From NCBI GenBank assembly GCA_020002185.1, contig CM034533.1:75798908-75862907 (forward strand): DNA of 64,000 nucleotides, in the 5' to 3' direction. Below are positions 1 through 10,880 of the stretch, piece by piece. The DNA is from Paraescarpia echinospica. Taxonomy: Eukaryota > Annelida > Polychaeta > Sabellida > Siboglinidae. Below the pieces are notes generated by a model. That model was not told the DNA's origin. It saw only the letters and a list, made by a program, of their open reading frames with translations, and did not search any database. A program made the position numbers and the translations under genes. How positions within the stretch are numbered: position 1 is the stretch's first letter; each line of letters opens with the position of its first letter.

Positions 1-569
1 CATTATGCACGCTAGGTCTCAGCACCAGTCACATTTACTTACAACTGAGGTGCACACAAAGAACAGCACAGAACAGCATGTTTGTTATAAAGATATGAGT
101 GTATAAATATAACAAACGTGGAAGTTAGATATGCCAAATTAGGTACACAGTTATAGAAATAAAGGAATATGAAAAGTGTGTATAACTAAGAAACAACAAA
201 TGCGTATTGACAGTTTTACGGTCAAATAATCGTGAGTCCATTTTAGTTGACAATACTGGACATAACAACAGAGAAACCACAGTCGCAACGTTATGTAGGT
301 GCTACGGTTATCTATACTGAATATGACATTTTCATGTACAAGAAAGCATTTAGCTTATCAAACTGTCCGTGTAAATTATCGCGATTGTCCGTGAACGACA
401 CGTTTCCGTATATAATCCTGCGCAAATTAAATTACTTTTATAAAATCAAACATAATTAAGTCAATATAAACAAAAACATATAATTATATGTGTTATAAGT
501 GTTCATTTATATGATACTAAATAACTCTCACCTGTTAACAAGGCATAATACGGCTGATACCAGACTTAC

Positions 570-790
570 CTTGGCGAACACGACAGTCCGTTCCACGAGC
601 AGGCCAACAACATGGTGTCGAGGTGGTGGCCGATCTGACGTCGTTTCTCCGATGGCAGTTGGGCTGACAGTGTGAGGAAGGACTGGATCATGGAGAACTC
701 TTCTGCCTCTTTGTCGTACATGTCCCAGTTATCTTCCTTCCAAGTGTTAAACCGCTCAGGCTTCTTACTGGTTCCTTTTGGTGAATATTT
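570..790 (-). CDS. Degenerin exon 3 (ectodomain, LLACSWNG motif)
   Basis: 221 nt, phase 0 to phase 2, between a TTCTAG acceptor and a GTAAGT donor. Open throughout. It ends in the H-x2-D-x-(M/L)-LLACSWNG-x-(S/P)-C pattern found after the finger region in ENaC/degenerin subunits. I find no further exon between this one and position 1. Confidence 0.85.
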
Positions 791-1450
791 CTAGAATGAT
801 ATTGAAATAATATTATGTGTTTTGTATGTATACACTATGTATGCGATTCTTTAGTAAACTTTATATACTTAGAAATGTTTTACACGATGTGTTACGTTCA
901 AAATGGAGTGGACAACCAATGTCTTGTGTGTGCGTGTGCGCGTGTGCGCGTGTGCGCGTGTGCGCGTGTGCGCGTGTGATGTGTTTCTGTGTTTCTGTGT
1001 TTCTGTGTGCACGGGTGCGTGTGCATGTGAATATGCGTGTGCATAAGCATGCGTACGTGTGTGTCCGTGCGTGTGTGGGTGATTGTTCACAATAAATTGT
1101 CACATTTGACCCGACTTCATCAGGACCCCGGACAAACTTTATACGTTAAATCCTTCCCGTAATGAATGTGTTTATTATTTACGTAGTAGAAAGTATTACT
1201 TATATGAGAAATATCACAGCGAAATGCCAACAGCGTCCCCCGTTGAAGTGCTCCTACCGCTAATGTGATCGTGCACTTCACTTCTGTATAAGTCAGAAAA
1301 CAACAACAATGAATTCATCAGAATACACCACATTTTGGTGAGTTGTAATAACTATGGAAAAAAAATTATGCTGTGGAAGTTGTTAAATGTAGTGTTTTAT
1401 AATATGGGATATATATATATATATATATACACATATTATATATGTATATG

Positions 1451-1499
<49 letters not shown>

Positions 1500-4400
1500 A
1501 TATACATATATAATATGTATAAATATGTATATATTTCAATAGTCAAGATAAAATTACCACGCCTGGATTGAGATGATGACGGGGGACGCTGTTGGCATTT
1601 CGCTGGGTAGAATATTTTCAAAAAGGCGTGTGTCGCGTCTCGTTTTCGGTTAAAACTTCACGCGATCATACGTGAGTCGGCTTTTTTGGTCGTATCGGAT
1701 TTGTGCCGTGATTAATGACCACTTTCGACAATACGTACAATGTTATGTTGAATAAAGGACAGGTACTGTGAAAGTTTATTCATTTGGGGATATGATTGTG
1801 TTCGTGGAAGTTGGATTTGCCGTCGCATTGTAACGACACAGATGTTGAACGGCGAGCGGTCATTGCGAACGTCGACAAATGTTGCGTACTCTTCTATTAT
1901 ATTACTTACTGTACAGTAGACACATTGCATAAACGGCTCAAGCGCTCGTGGGTAGAACCACCTAACAGACAGATTTAAATGGCCCCCCATACACACATCC
2001 AAATGTTATATCATTGGAAAGCCCTGCATATCCCCGTCATAACTAGGCATGTTGTATAGTTGCCAAATGGTACAGTAAGCGTGAATCCAAGGTCAAACAA
2101 GGTCACCATCAAACGATCAATTTTAGAAATTGGGCGCTTCCGAAAACTTCTTAATATTACAATTGCTATCTAGTTACTTTATTTAAATAGAAAATGGCCT
2201 TGTCATATATTCTTGGAACGCGTATTGTCTCACCGTTAAGACAGTGTACGATATGATGCTGTATCCAGGATTGATAAGAATAACGACAAGGTCGCCCATC
2301 AAATGACGAATATTCGAAAGTTTACAATGCCGCGAACATCATAAAGTTACACCAACTGTGTTTCTATTTTACGACTACGGACATATTATACACAGTATGA
2401 AAGGACAATTTCTCCCCGTCACAATGCTGTGTGATATGGCGCTGTGAGATGAAGCAATTTCTGTGGAGCAGCGTTCAAACAGGGTCACCGTCAATTGATG
2501 AAAGTTAGAAATTGCGCCATCCTACAAGCTTTACAAAATCTTAATGGTTATGGAGCTGCGTTACCTACTTACTGATGTCCATTTCATATACCATTAGGAA
2601 GCTTACTGTCTTCCCGTTACAATGAGGTATAACGCATAGCTATTAAATGGAGCATTATGTGTGTAGTGAATGTCAAACAAGGTCACTACCAAATGATGAC
2701 TGCTCAAAATTGCACCATTCCACAATCGTTCTAGGCCTAGGTTTAAAATGGTTGCGTATCTATTTGCGTACGTGCATAATGCCTCTTCATATACCATTGT
2801 AAACCTTATTGTATCTTCGTCAAAATGTGGTATGACACGGAACTATCAATTGGTTCTGTAAGTGTGGAGCGAAAGTTTAAACAAGGTCACCGTCAAATTA
2901 AGAATTTTCGATATTGTGCTATTCTGGAAATGTTAAGACAAATTGTTCTAACAATTGCTTTGAAGTCAAACGATGAAAAGTAAAATTATTTAAGTTTTAG
3001 AATATCAATATATGTATGTATATATATATATACGCCATATGTTTGTCAAAATTGCACATTTTACGAAGCATAATAAATACGAGCTGATCCACACAAACCA
3101 GAAACACCAAATGACACTGATTCTCAACAATCAGTATCACGTATACCTAGTATGGCAACGAGAAAGAGCACTGGTCTGACAGATTGGTCTGTCTGTATTG
3201 TGTGTTCGAAGAAGTCACACAGGAAAGACAAAACGTTGCATAAAATTGAAACATTTGAACGGGCAACCAACCTGAAGAAGGTTGCACGTCAAAGAGGAGA
3301 CGAAGAAATGATACGCACAATATCGGAGGAGGACTTGATAGCTTAGGATGCCGTGTACCACTCATCATGTCTTTCATCCTACCTGAGTAAAACAAATCTT
3401 AAAGCAAAGACACCGTCGTCAACAGTTACAACACAATGTCCTTATGACACTGCATTCTACAGTTTGATTCAAAATATAATTTCAATGGGATCTCGAACGA
3501 CATGGGCTCAGAGAATACAGTCATCAGAGATGCAAAGGGAAGCAGTGGTTTAGTCGGACTGACTAGAAAGAAGCCAGCACTCATCAGGTGGACATTGACC
3601 AGGCACTCATGGGTGAATATGCTAAAGCAATGCGAGAAGGGATTGGTTTGTCCACAAGTACTGAAGACAAGGATCACGAAGAAATACTGGCATCCACACT
3701 GAAGAGGGATGACGAGCATGTGAGCTCTGATCAAGTATGCTGCTAACAACGTGACCAATCCGTTCGAGCCTGAATTTCACCCAGATGCACTCACCAACTT
3801 ATCTACGGGGCTGCATGCAACACTGGATGTGCAAAATTCGCTCCTCAACATCGTAGGTACTGGGGGGCAGAAGCTGGAGAGATTTGTGCATGGCGCACTT
3901 TAATCAGGTGAAACTTGCAGCTTCTACAGCCCCATCAGCAAGTAAGGCCTGATAACATTTGCTGACATGGCGAAAAAGACCAAGTTGAAGTGTGGCAAGG
4001 GAGGCGTTGTGACAGCAGCTATTAGTCCAGAGATTGTGTTCCGCAGAGCCCTGTCGTTGGCGAGGTGCAGAGATTATGTTTCTATGGCCATTTCTCGGCC
4101 ACCCGATAGGGCCAGTGTCGATAGCCATTTTTCATGCTGATGGTACAATGCGGAAAACTAACGAAGCGGAACTGGGCCATCAACTAGAAGCTCAAGGCGA
4201 GAGAGTATCTGAACTACCACAAAGCACCATTGCAACCACAGTGTATATTAGGGATGCCATGGCCGTCATTCAAATGATGGTGAGGGACCAATTCAATTCA
4301 TTCGATGCATTAGCGGTAGCATACTTCAGGCAACTTCTGACAGGATTTCAGAGATCTGACAAAGTTGTGGAAGCGTTTGATAGATATGATGACGATAACT

Positions 4401-7400
4401 CTGTGAAAACTGCTGAAAAGGACCGCCGCGCAGGATCAACATCTGCTTGCAAGCAATACCAGGTGATTGGTGGGCGCCCAGTACCTCCATGGAAAAGGTT
4501 CCTCAATGTTCCACTCAACAAGCAATCGCTAGTGAACTTTCTTTGTGAATATGTGGTCTGTCAGGCATCATACCAGAGGCTGGAAGCACACACAACGTGT
4601 ACACTCCTGGTTACTGGAGGCTTCGCAGATGGTGAGGTAGTGAAATCCACCAATAGTCGAGGTGTAGAAGAAGGCAGACACTTTGCCAGTACACAAAAAA
4701 AAGCTGACACCAGGATGCTTCTGCATGCTGGTTTTGCTGATTCAAACTTCGGAGCACGTGGTGTTCTAGGAACCGTAATAATTAAGTCACCAGACACAGA
4801 TGTCTTAGTGCTTGTTGCATACTACTTTCCCAAAATGGCGATTACAGTCAACATGCGGATTGAAACTGGCACCATCACCAGCACCACAGACAAGCGCTCA
4901 TTTGTACCTGTGCATTCGATTTGTACTGCACTCGGTCCGCAGTTCTGCAACATACTTCCCGCCATGCATTCATTAACAGGGTGTGACTCAGTTTCCTCCC
5001 TGTTTGGAATTGGGAAAAAAAACTGTTTTCAACGTTGTTATGTAGAAGGGGGCAGGCCACTTCATGAATCTTGCCGACGTAGGAAACAGCGATAAAGAGG
5101 ATGCACTATCAGCAGCGCGGGCATTCACAGCAGCGTTGTACAACCTAAGGGACACAGAGAAGAGTGCACACATCAAATTCAACCGTTTGCGGCTAAGACT
5201 TATCAAAAGGAAAGGACAGGTAGTTGCCTAAGCTTCCCCCATGTGAAGCAAGTTTCGAGGAACATGCAAGGCGGGCACAATTGCAAACGAAGACTTGGAT
5301 GTCTTCACATGTGGCCAAGCCAGATACTGGGTCCCCACTGCAGCATGAATGGGTGAGAAAGAATGGCAAACTTGTACCTGTCTTCTTCAAAGGTACATTG
5401 GCGTCAGAGCTCCTGGAAGGACTCTTCTGTTCCTACTCAAGTAGAAGTTGCTGCACAATCAATTGTTCATGCAGTCAGAACAGTTTGTGTTGCACAGAGC
5501 TGTGCACATGTCATGGGAATAAAAACTATGGAAACTCACGTTCGACTGGCGACCAAGACATTCTACGTGACGATGAAGACGATGACAGTGAATAGAAATT
5601 AAAGGTGGGTAGAATGTTTCTAGTAGCCTCAGCACATTGACTCACCAATGTGCAATCCTTTGTGATGATTGAATATTTTTGTAGACACAAAAAGAAAAGA
5701 AAATTGCTCGATTTTTAAGGTGTTATAAAACATAAATGGTAACTACTTCACATAATTGTAGCTCTGTTAAACAGTCCCATGTAATACCTCATTTTGACGG
5801 GGATACAGTACGTTTTCCAAAGGTATATGATGTTGCATTGGCAAATAGATAGATAACCATTGTAATTGTATAGTGTTTATGGAATGGCGTAATTTTGAAT
5901 ATTAAGAAGTTGATGGAGACTTTGTTTGACCTTCACTACACGCGTACTGCGTCACTCGATGGTTCGACTTTATACCTCCTTTTCACGGCGAGAAATGATG
6001 CTTTCCAGTGGTATATGACTTGGCCATGAGTATGTAGGTGACGTAGATATACGCAACCAATGAAATTGTGTGACGTTTGCGGAATAGCGCAATTTCTAAC
6101 ATTCATCATTTGACGGTGACCCTGTTTGAACGCCACTCCACACAATTTGCTTCACCTCACAGCGCCATGTCAAACAGCACTTTAACGGGGAGAAATTGTC
6201 CTTTCATACAGTATATGATTTATCCGTAGTCGTGAAGTAGAAACACAGTCAGTGTAACTTTATGGTGTTCGCGGCATTGTAAACTTTCGAATATTCGTCA
6301 TTTGATGGGTGACCTTGTTTGACCTTGTCGTCACTCTTATCATTCCAGGATACAGCATCATATCGTACAAAGTCTTGAAGGTGCGACAATACGCTTTCCA
6401 ACAATATATGACGTGGCCATTTTCTAGTTAAATAAAGTAGCTAGATATTAAGACGTTTTCGGAAGCGCCTAATTTCTAAAATTTATCGTTTGATGGTGAC
6501 CTTGTTTGACATTGGATTGACGCTTACTGCACCACTTGGCAACTCTACGACAGGCCTAATCGAGACGGGGAGATGTAGGGCTTTCCAATGATATAAAATG
6601 TGGGTGTGTGTATGGGGGGGGGGGGGGCATTTAAACTACTAAAATAAAGCACTTTTTGGGGATTTGCCGCACGCCTAATACCTTTTTGAATGCAGACATC
6701 ATTCCGTCATCACACAACTCGCCGACGCGGAGGGGGTTCAAGTTACATATGGTTACGGCAGGAAACTCCACCTGACCGGCGTTCTTGTATAGCATCTGCG
6801 TCTTCCCGGGGTACGTGTAATACTTCAAGACCGAGACGGTTATTTGCCACGTCATCAGCACTGCAGACATTATCAACGTCACATCGGTATGTCTCATTCA
6901 TGAACAATAAGACCTTAGAATACGACTGCAGAATTTGGTTTAGTAACACATGACACGATGAGACAGAGAATATCTTATAGACGTGGTTTGTTGCTAAATT
7001 AGTGCACAAACGATCATGGAGGAACAAATCAAACACACCCCTTAGCATCGTTACTTAATGTTCTTTAAAGTGTTCCCGCTGATCATGTAATTTCAGTTGT
7101 TGTGATTGACGTCAGGCTATGCCAATATTTCCTGATAAAGTGAACGTTATGCCAGAGTGGTACCCTTTGGACAATGCTCGGGTTAGCAGCAAATATGTAA
7201 ATAATAATGACACATAACTAAACGATCTACACTGCCAATCTGTAGGTTAGAGGCCAATGGTTCAAGGACGCGAGTGAACATAGAAAGGGACTAGTTGACC
7301 TCGGAACATGGGGGGAAACGTTGCCAAGACATCCCTCATACTTAGACCATTAATATACAGATGGTAATAAAAATACGTTGTTGTCAAATTTAATAAAGAA

Positions 7401-8345
7401 ACTCGAGCAACAGGATACCAAGTAGCATCGGCCAGTGGACGATTTTAATGATTTCAAGTATTCTTTCTCAAAAACGATGATATGTGGAAGGAATCATTTT
7501 CTGCTGAGTACGTAACTGGTAATATTGTGACAGTGAATAGGTCAATCATAATTCATGAATGTCTCATAAGGACTGGACACTCGATAAACCTTGTTATGTG
7601 GACTTGGAACTCATCGTGAAACTAATCGGAAAATATCGTTGAGATCTCAGCCAAGTAGTAACATCTACACTGGCCACCACAGTGTTTACTCAATAAAACA
7701 CAGTAGTCAATTATTGAAATTTAACACCCTTTCAACGTCGACAGGTCTTTACAAAACGACGATATGTGTTGCAGATTTAACCAGATTTTCCACCCGAAAC
7801 AAAACAGATGGCAAGTGAACAACGTAACCTTGACAATATCCCGAGTTCACCGTGATCATACCAAACACATCTGAGATACTTGTCTATTCTGTTTTCAACA
7901 TACTCACTCTGCCAGAATTTAATCAATCAACAGATAACATGTTCTGTTCATTTATATCTTGAAAATTAGTAGTGTCTGATGTACAATTGTTTCTTCAGAA
8001 ATATACGTTCTTTCTGCACTAATGTGACTGTTTCTTCACGTCCTCATGTCCTATATTCCTTGATTAAAAAGTAATGCTTGTATCAATGTTTTCATACCCA
8101 TTCAAAATCTTAAATACCTGTATTTTATAACATTAACATTCGATTCAATTACTCTCACCCGTTCCCGTGAACACAACGAGGATCCAAAACACCCTCCTCA
8201 CTCGATCCCGGGCTCGTCCGATATTCGGTACCCCTTGCACCCCGGTTTCGAGGGCTTTTTCCTTCATCAGCGTCCACAGTGCTCCAAACGTCTTCTTCCC
8301 GGCCCCACTGCCCTCCTGCTCTGCTGACTCAGCATCACCACTCAT
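570..8345 (-). CDS. Degenerin/ENaC-family sodium channel, 5' part of gene (3 exons, incomplete)
   Basis: Minus-strand gene with three exons in the window: 8159-8345, 6682-6860 and 570-790. Phases agree at each junction (1, 0, then 2 into the next exon off the left edge). The joined protein starts MSGDAESAEQ. It carries the cytosolic pre-TM1 motif (VQGVPNIGRARDRVRR), a TM1 helix crossing the exon 1/2 junction (FWILVVFTGTVLMTW), and the post-TM1 signature FPAVTICNLNP typical of degenerin/ENaC/ASIC/FaNaC subunits. Exon 3 adds a finger-like segment and the LLACSWNG motif of the early ectodomain. Family members form trimeric Na+ channels in the plasma membrane. The Cys-rich ectodomain, TM2 and selectivity filter lie outside the window, so the subtype (FMRFamide-gated, acid-sensing or other) cannot be decided. 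Intron 2 is inflated by a 4.65-kb DNA transposon whose end lies about 50 bp from exon 2. Confidence 0.9.
925..1082. repeat. GTGCGC/GTGT-rich low-complexity tract
   Basis: Imperfect GTGCGCGT and TTTCTGTG runs within degenerin intron 2. They open frames on both strands that have no coding content beyond the repeat. Confidence 0.8.
1217..1605. mobile_element. Putative MITE, 27-bp perfect terminal inverted repeats
   Basis: Positions 1217-1243 are the exact reverse complement of 1579-1605 (outer ends CAGCGAAATGCC / GGCATTTCGCTG). The ~390-bp unit has an AT-rich core with a (TA)n palindrome at about 1409-1530 and no coding capacity. No clear target duplication was found, so the superfamily is undetermined. 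Confidence 0.6.
1409..1532. repeat. (TA)n / TATG microsatellite, self-complementary
   Basis: Run of ATATAT and TATATG units forming a near-perfect palindrome in the middle of the putative MITE at 1217-1605. Confidence 0.8.
1979..2850. repeat. Left terminal inverted repeat with ~195-bp internal units
   Basis: Reverse-complementary to 5765-6630. A repeated block (AAGGTCACC, then a TCAAATGATGA-like sequence) occurs near 2100, 2290, 2487 and 2683, with another near 2886 just beyond the matched arm. The spacing is 190-203 bp. Confidence 0.8.
3152..5595 (+). pseudogene. Transposon protein with FEN/PIN-like Asp motifs (broken)
   Basis: Parts in order. An N-terminal CIVC...YHSSC pair looks like a zinc-binding CxxC/HxxxC module, with a TAG stop between its halves at 3344. 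A middle segment (FADMAKKTKLK, HPIGPVSIAIFHADGTMRK) crosses a frameshift near 4085. A long open part (4034-5092) holds EAFDRYDDD, PPWKRFLN, ADTRMLLHA (4703), SPDTDVLVL (4787) and LTGCDSV...GIGKK (4973-5020). After a frameshift near 5040, a C-terminal segment (5224-5595) has LPPCEASFEEHARRAQ and a Cys-rich tail. The acidic-helix, DTD, GCD and GIGKK order resembles the FEN1/XPG and PIN nuclease layout. That is inference: the usual EAD is KAD here, next to a poly-A run. Similar proteins occur as uncharacterised repeats in many invertebrates, to my recollection. Not functional in this copy. Confidence 0.7.
5765..6630. repeat. Right terminal inverted repeat with ~195-bp internal units
   Basis: Mirror of the left arm. 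The TTTGATGGTGACC-like box recurs near 5918, 6113, 6310 and 6500. The outermost part contains a poly-G run at 6614-6627 where the left arm has a shorter C run. Confidence 0.8.
6682..6860 (-). CDS. Degenerin exon 2 (rest of TM1, FPAVTICNLNP motif)
   Basis: 179 nt, phase 1 to phase 0, between a TCTGCAG acceptor and a GTATTA donor. It encodes TWQITVSVLKYYTYPG, then the family motif FPAVTICNLNP and ELCDDGMMSAFKK. Confidence 0.9.
8159..8345 (-). CDS. Degenerin exon 1 (N-terminus and start of TM1)
   Basis: 62 codons plus one base, ending at a GTGAGA donor. The start is taken at the ATG at 8345 because the acidic, Gly/Ser-rich N-terminus followed by the pre-TM1 motif gives a normal family length. 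In-frame codons upstream could extend the ORF, but no family motif is seen there. Confidence 0.85.
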
Positions 8346-9430
8346 TTTGCAAGACAAAACAGGACGCATGAAAATGTTCTGAAAATGGATCTCAAATTTT
8401 AGATACATAGAACCCAAGCGTTATAGTAGTTATATTATTACTGTTAAATTAAAGTAATAGCTACCTAATTACATACACTCCTCTGCGAAAATACAAACTT
8501 GTGATTCATAACGACAAATATACAAATCGGCAATATCCCGCACGCGCAGTTATCTACTTTACAGCATAAAGGTAACAATAATGTTAGAAATATTCATCAT
8601 ATAAGTATTTTATTGCCAATCAAAATGTACAGGCTCACAATGTTAAGTTGAGAAAGGAATAAGTATACATTTTAAATAATTGAGCTTATCAACCAACGTC
8701 GCAATTTCGTCAGTTCTTACGATCCACCATATTGTTTGTTATTATGTATCAATCATGTTAGTTGCTGTGAATAAAATACGGATTGGTACTCACCGTAGTG
8801 TAACTGTAATTAATATTTCAAGTTCTTCGTAGCAGTCTGCCGTGCTCACAACCCAGGCACTACACGAGGGTTCGATTGAACATTAAAATAAATTAAAACA
8901 ACTCATAAATCTCAGCGGACCAAGGCGAGTAATGCTATGCGCAGTGCGTTCGGCAGTGAAAATGCGAATATATGTCCACGGTTAAACAGGCCAAATAACA
9001 CATGTCGGGCTTCTTCGAATATTTTGTTTAATGGAACCGTGTAGACACACGGTCGACACGCCTGGCTGACCACATGACGCAGCGGCGTGTGTCGTGACTG
9101 TTGATGCAAATTCGACGTACTTATCGTACTTAAATTGGAACTTGATGATTAACATAATAAGTAGTATTGGTAGAGTGCTCCAACAATGGTTCAAAGAGGC
9201 GCGGTCCACCATTGCCGGATAGGTTTATTCTCCGTTCAAACACGTTCACATTGCTAGTATTTGCACAGTAAGTTCCAATCACTTAGGTCAATATCTTTAC
9301 AGCCAGTTAATGTTATGTATGACATTGGTATCCATCTAGTCTACTGTTACGACGTCAAATTATGTTGCAATACAGTACTGTTTGGAAAGGTCTCGAACAT
9401 ATCGGCTATTTAAGTATTTATAACTGCCCA
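8346..9430. other. 5' flank of degenerin gene, no gene seen
   Basis: AT-rich sequence upstream of the degenerin start. Short open frames lack motifs. Any promoter or 5' UTR intron cannot be placed from sequence alone. Confidence 0.5.
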
Positions 9431-9479
9431 CTTTTTGGGGAAATCCAGGAGATTCATCAGCTGTTCAGCACGCTTCTCG

Positions 9480-9800
9480 TGTCACGCTGTTTCGTCGCGC
9501 TGTCTCGGATCTGGGCATCGAAAGACGGGGGGAGAGTGCTGTTGACGTTTATTCGCCGGAACTTAACCGGTTCCCTGTCTCGAAGACTGATACACGGGGG
9601 GGGTACTGTTGGAGATTTTTAGCCGGAAAATCAGCGGTTCAGCACGTCTCCCATGGTGTCGCGCTGTCTCAAAGAATGGGGGTGCTGTTGGAGATTTTCA
9701 GAGAAAATCCGGGTGATTTACTTGTGTTCCAGGAGACCGGGAGATACACCCAAAATCCGGGAAACTCCCGGATTTCACGGGAGAGTTGTCAGGTATATGC
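9480..9800. repeat. CCGGGAGA-type repeat block, left copy
   Basis: Contains two or three diverged ~110-bp units (GTGCTGTTGGAGATTTTCAG...CAGCACGTCT...GCGCTGTCTC). It ends in a stretch rich in CTCCCGG and CCGGGAGA. Reverse-complementary in content to 10530-10880. Confidence 0.65.
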
Positions 9801-10529
9801 ATTTATTATATATCCTGACATATGGGACTATATTTACAAATATATCAGCCATAATTAATAGATCCCCAAATTAAATTGCTTTTCTCCAAATCATCCGATC
9901 AGTTGACGTTCACTGACAGCTATAATCCAATTCTGCTATGTAGTTATTGTATCTACGGATATTGTTTCCGATAAGTCCAGCGGTCACATATTCCATTCGA
10001 AGAACTATTGTTTTCTTGCTGGTAAGGGTAGTCTGACTACCTTACTAACAACTTGTATATCAATATCTACCCCACTTTCACACCCATTTACACATCCGCA
10101 CACTTATATTTACCTCACTTACATACCATCTGCATTAGAGCTTTGTACGCTACCCTGCTACAGTTGTTTTGTTCACCTCAAGTTACATGTGTCTTGTCTT
10201 GGTGCCTATGCCAGGGGAACCAAAATATCCCACATTAGTGGTAAATGTGTAACCTATCGTGAGCTTACGGAAATATTGTCATTATATCTAATTATTCACT
10301 TATTCTTGCTCGCTGCGGTCAGGGCTGCTTCCTTGTTGGGCGTGAAAGAGGCGCCTAGAAGTCAGTGTATAATGTTTGCATGGGTAGACAGCAATGTATG
10401 AAGCATCCAAAGACATGGGCCAGAAAATGACAACACAGTGTGTCAAGAACGCAAAACGGAGAGTATATGAATGGTTCGCGTTGCATAAGCAACCACGCGA
10501 TGTATTAACAATTCAGTGTTGATAAGTGT

Positions 10530-10880
10530 ATACATGCCAACTCTCCCGGGATTTCCGGGAGTCTCTCGGATTTTTGTGTATCTCCCGGTCTTCCGGACTA
10601 CAGACTAATCTCCCGGATTTTCGCTGAAAATCTCCAAAAGCACCTCCCCCGTCTTCGAGACAGCGCGAAGAAGACGTGCTGAGACGGGCTGAACCGCTGA
10701 ATTTCCGGCAAAAACACCCAACAGCACCTCCACTGTTTTTATGTCTTCGAGTCAGCGAACCGGTGAAGTCTCAGCAAAAAAACTTCAACAGCACCCCCTC
10801 GTCTTCCGGTGTCAAGGTCCGAGACAGCACGACGAGACAGCGCAACACGGGAAGCGTGGTGAACTGCTGATGAATCTACC
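10530..10880. repeat. CCGGGAGA-type repeat block, right copy (inverted)
   Basis: Begins ATGCCAACTCTCCCGGGAT and continues with CTCCCGGTCTTCCGG and tandem ~110-bp units holding AACAGCACC and GAGACAGCGC. The tips of the two blocks face each other across about 720 bp. They may be two insertions in opposite orientation or a fold-back element. Confidence 0.65.

Larger units (their letters stand above)
1979..6630 (+). mobile_element. TTAA-flanked DNA transposon with long subrepeated TIRs, one broken gene
   Basis: Ends read ATGGCCCCCC at the left and GGGGGGGCAT at the right. Each is directly flanked by TTAA (1975-1978 and 6631-6634), consistent with a TTAA target duplication, although the flanking TTTAAA palindrome makes the exact boundary ambiguous by a base or two. 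The arms (about 1979-2850 and 5765-6630) are inverted relative to each other. Each holds four or more diverged ~195-bp tandem units marked by a GGTCACC-N-TCAAA-type box. Between them lies one plus-strand gene (3152-5595) with stops and frameshifts. There is no room for another transposase, so this protein is the natural candidate for the mobilising enzyme. TTAA targeting is known for piggyBac and Kolobok, but I see none of their motifs. Confidence 0.8.
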
